IMG/VR virus record: IMGVR_UViG_3300045241_000022
Span: 1-38,651 of that record
Direction: 5' to 3' (one strand)
DNA length: 38,651 nucleotides
Source of the DNA: a virus
Within the stretch, counting starts at the first letter, position 1; every line of letters starts with the position of its first letter. This document shows, one piece after another, positions 38,007-38,651 of this stretch. Position numbers and translations under genes: made by a program. The notes beneath the pieces were generated by a model that saw only the letters and a list, made by a program, of their open reading frames with translations, was not told the DNA's origin and did not search any database.

Positions 38007-38143
38007 GAGCCAAGCGCTGGCCAGGTTGGCCGTGAAGCCGGGGAGTGGCGCTTCCGGCAAGCGCGGACGCGACCGTCCGAACCTGCGATTCAATGCGGCA
38101 GTGGCGCTCCGCATGAGCCCCGGCTCAGGCCGGGGCTTTCGCT
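38007..38143 (+). ncRNA. Candidate structured small RNA
   Basis: No gene is apparent between 37999 and 38232. A -10-like TACACT at 38001-38006 is followed by three small stems: GGCCA/TGGCC (38019-38031), GCGCTT/AAGCGC (38048-38064) and CGGACG/CGTCCG (38064-38079, four-base loop). A weaker CTGC/GCAG pairing and the terminator hairpin at 38116-38137 complete it. Stacked hairpins ending in a terminator are the plan of a phage small RNA. The promoter lacks a good -35, and read-through from the early operon is equally possible. Confidence 0.4.
38116..38143 (+). terminator. Rho-independent terminator of the early operon
   Basis: AGCCCCGGC (38116-38124) and GCCGGGGCT (38129-38137) form a perfect 9-bp stem with the 4-base loop TCAG, followed by TTCGCTT. 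It separates early transcription from the HNH/terminase region. Confidence 0.72.
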
Positions 38144-38232
38144 TATGCAGCCTCCTGCAAACTGCAAACGCATGGCTGACGTGCATGTTCGCTGCGGATG
38201 TGGTACAAGTACGTCACTGTCGCCCAGAATCC

Positions 38233-38502
38233 ATGGCTAGGGGTGGGGGTGGTTGGCCGTACAACACGGCAGCCTGGCGCTCAGTGCGCCGTCTCGTGCT
38301 GGCCCGCGACGGGTACGCCTGTCAGGTACGGGGCAGCAGATGTAAGGGCAGAGCCACGGACGTGGACCACGTCGTGTCATGGCGTGTCGACCGCAGCCGA
38401 GCGTACGACCCCACCAACCTGCGTGCCTCATGCTCACCGTGCAACGGGCAGCGTGTGCATGGCGACAGTGTCGGTGCATGGTCACCCAGTCGCGACTGGT
38501 AG
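38233..38502 (+). CDS. HNH endonuclease next to the packaging site
   Basis: An 89-residue HNH nuclease: Cys30, Cys37, the DH pair at 45-46 (VDHVVSW), Asn62 (PTNLRASC) and C67-x2-C70. The start at ATG 38233 gives a usual short HNH protein; longer upstream frames run through the terminator. In HK97 and many cos phages an HNH protein beside the terminase is needed for cos cleavage and packaging. With the ends joined it lies just upstream of the terminase genes, separated by the cos region, which fits this role. Confidence 0.85.
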   Translation: MARGGGGWPYNTAAWRSVRRLVLARDGYACQVRGSRCKGRATDVDHVVSWRVDRSRAYDPTNLRASCSPCNGQRVHGDSVGAWSPSRDW

Positions 38503-38651
38503 CTCACACACAGTGATCTAAATATCAGAGGCGGGGGCGGCACCCCACCCCCCGGTACCCCCACCCCCCGCCATGTGTGGTGAAACGTGGCGGGGTAATC
38601 ACTGTGCGTAATCGAACGCCGTTCTTTAGCGCGTACACCCCCCACCAGGAC
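38503..38651. other. Genome right-end non-coding DNA, probable cos region
   Basis: No gene was seen. It holds nested inverted repeats: CACAGTGAT (38509-38517) with ATCACTGTG (38599-38607), and inside it CCCCGCCA (38567-38574) with TGGCGGGG (38589-38596), plus runs of C and G at 38531-38570. Joined to positions 1-87 it forms a non-coding region of 236 bp between HNH and terminase genes. The exact cut site and overhang cannot be read from the sequence. Confidence 0.5.

Noticed and set aside
38026-38232. N-terminal extension of the HNH protein
   Set aside because: The upstream in-frame part would be encoded by the terminator hairpin and gene-free DNA; the protein from 38233 is a complete small HNH domain.
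1-38651. Integrated prophage with host flanks
   Set aside because: attP is intact and internal, no host-type genes are seen at either end, and the ends fit a terminase/HNH junction.

Overview
The window reads as the complete genome, in linear or circularly closed form, of a temperate siphovirus infecting a high-GC Actinomycetota host. Support comes from a full HK97-type head and long non-contractile tail module, a tyrosine integrase next to an attP site that matches the 3' half of a tRNA-Ala(CGC) gene, a divergent repressor/Cro-like switch, a WhiB-family protein (a family limited to actinobacteria and their phages), high GC and frequent GTG starts. The attP lies inside the window at about 20.5 kb, so this is the unintegrated form. 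The right end (HNH nuclease) and left end (terminase) meet head to tail, as expected at a cos site.

Layout. 0-13.4 kb: terminase, portal, prohead protease, major capsid protein, connector and tail-terminator genes, tail tube, a tail-assembly chaperone pair joined by a -1 frameshift (CCCTTTG, 8805-8811), an HK97-gp10-like protein, tape measure and a large minor tail protein. 13.5-16.1 kb: a small virion protein, a DUF1906-type lysin and a cluster of small membrane proteins (lysis). 16.2-19.8 kb: further virion or fibre genes, one with a dozen 18-residue repeats, closed by a strong terminator. 19.8-22.5 kb: the lysogeny block, with a minus-strand lipoprotein that probably has its own promoter, attP, integrase, a minus-strand repressor and a control region with two near-identical divergent operator/promoter elements. 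22.5-38.0 kb: one long rightward early operon of many small genes, mostly coupled by 4-base ATGA/GTGA overlaps. It holds a GIY-YIG protein, an excisionase-like protein, an HEXXH-type lipoprotein, a Mom/GNAT-like protein, an LPATG cell-wall-anchored protein, RuvC, a Dam-type methylase, a Cas4/RecB-like nuclease, an SSB-like protein, a RepA-like helicase/ATPase, an FtsK-like translocase, many zinc-ribbon miniproteins and WhiB. 38.0-38.65 kb: a candidate structured RNA, a terminator, the HNH gene and probable cos DNA.

How it fits together. No DNA polymerase or primase is recognisable. The replication core is a RepA-like ATPase with a C-terminal winged helix, followed directly by eleven copies of ACTGCCA around a perfect palindrome (33393-33545), then an FtsK/TraB-like translocase. 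That arrangement resembles a plasmid or actinomycete integrative conjugative element set inside a siphovirus, and it is the most interesting part of the window. Operator-like sequences matching the switch-region operators also sit directly upstream of the terminase genes, which suggests the repressor controls the late operon as well. Three separate genes encode exported, envelope-attached proteins (two lipoproteins and one LPATG protein), which points to remodelling of the host surface.
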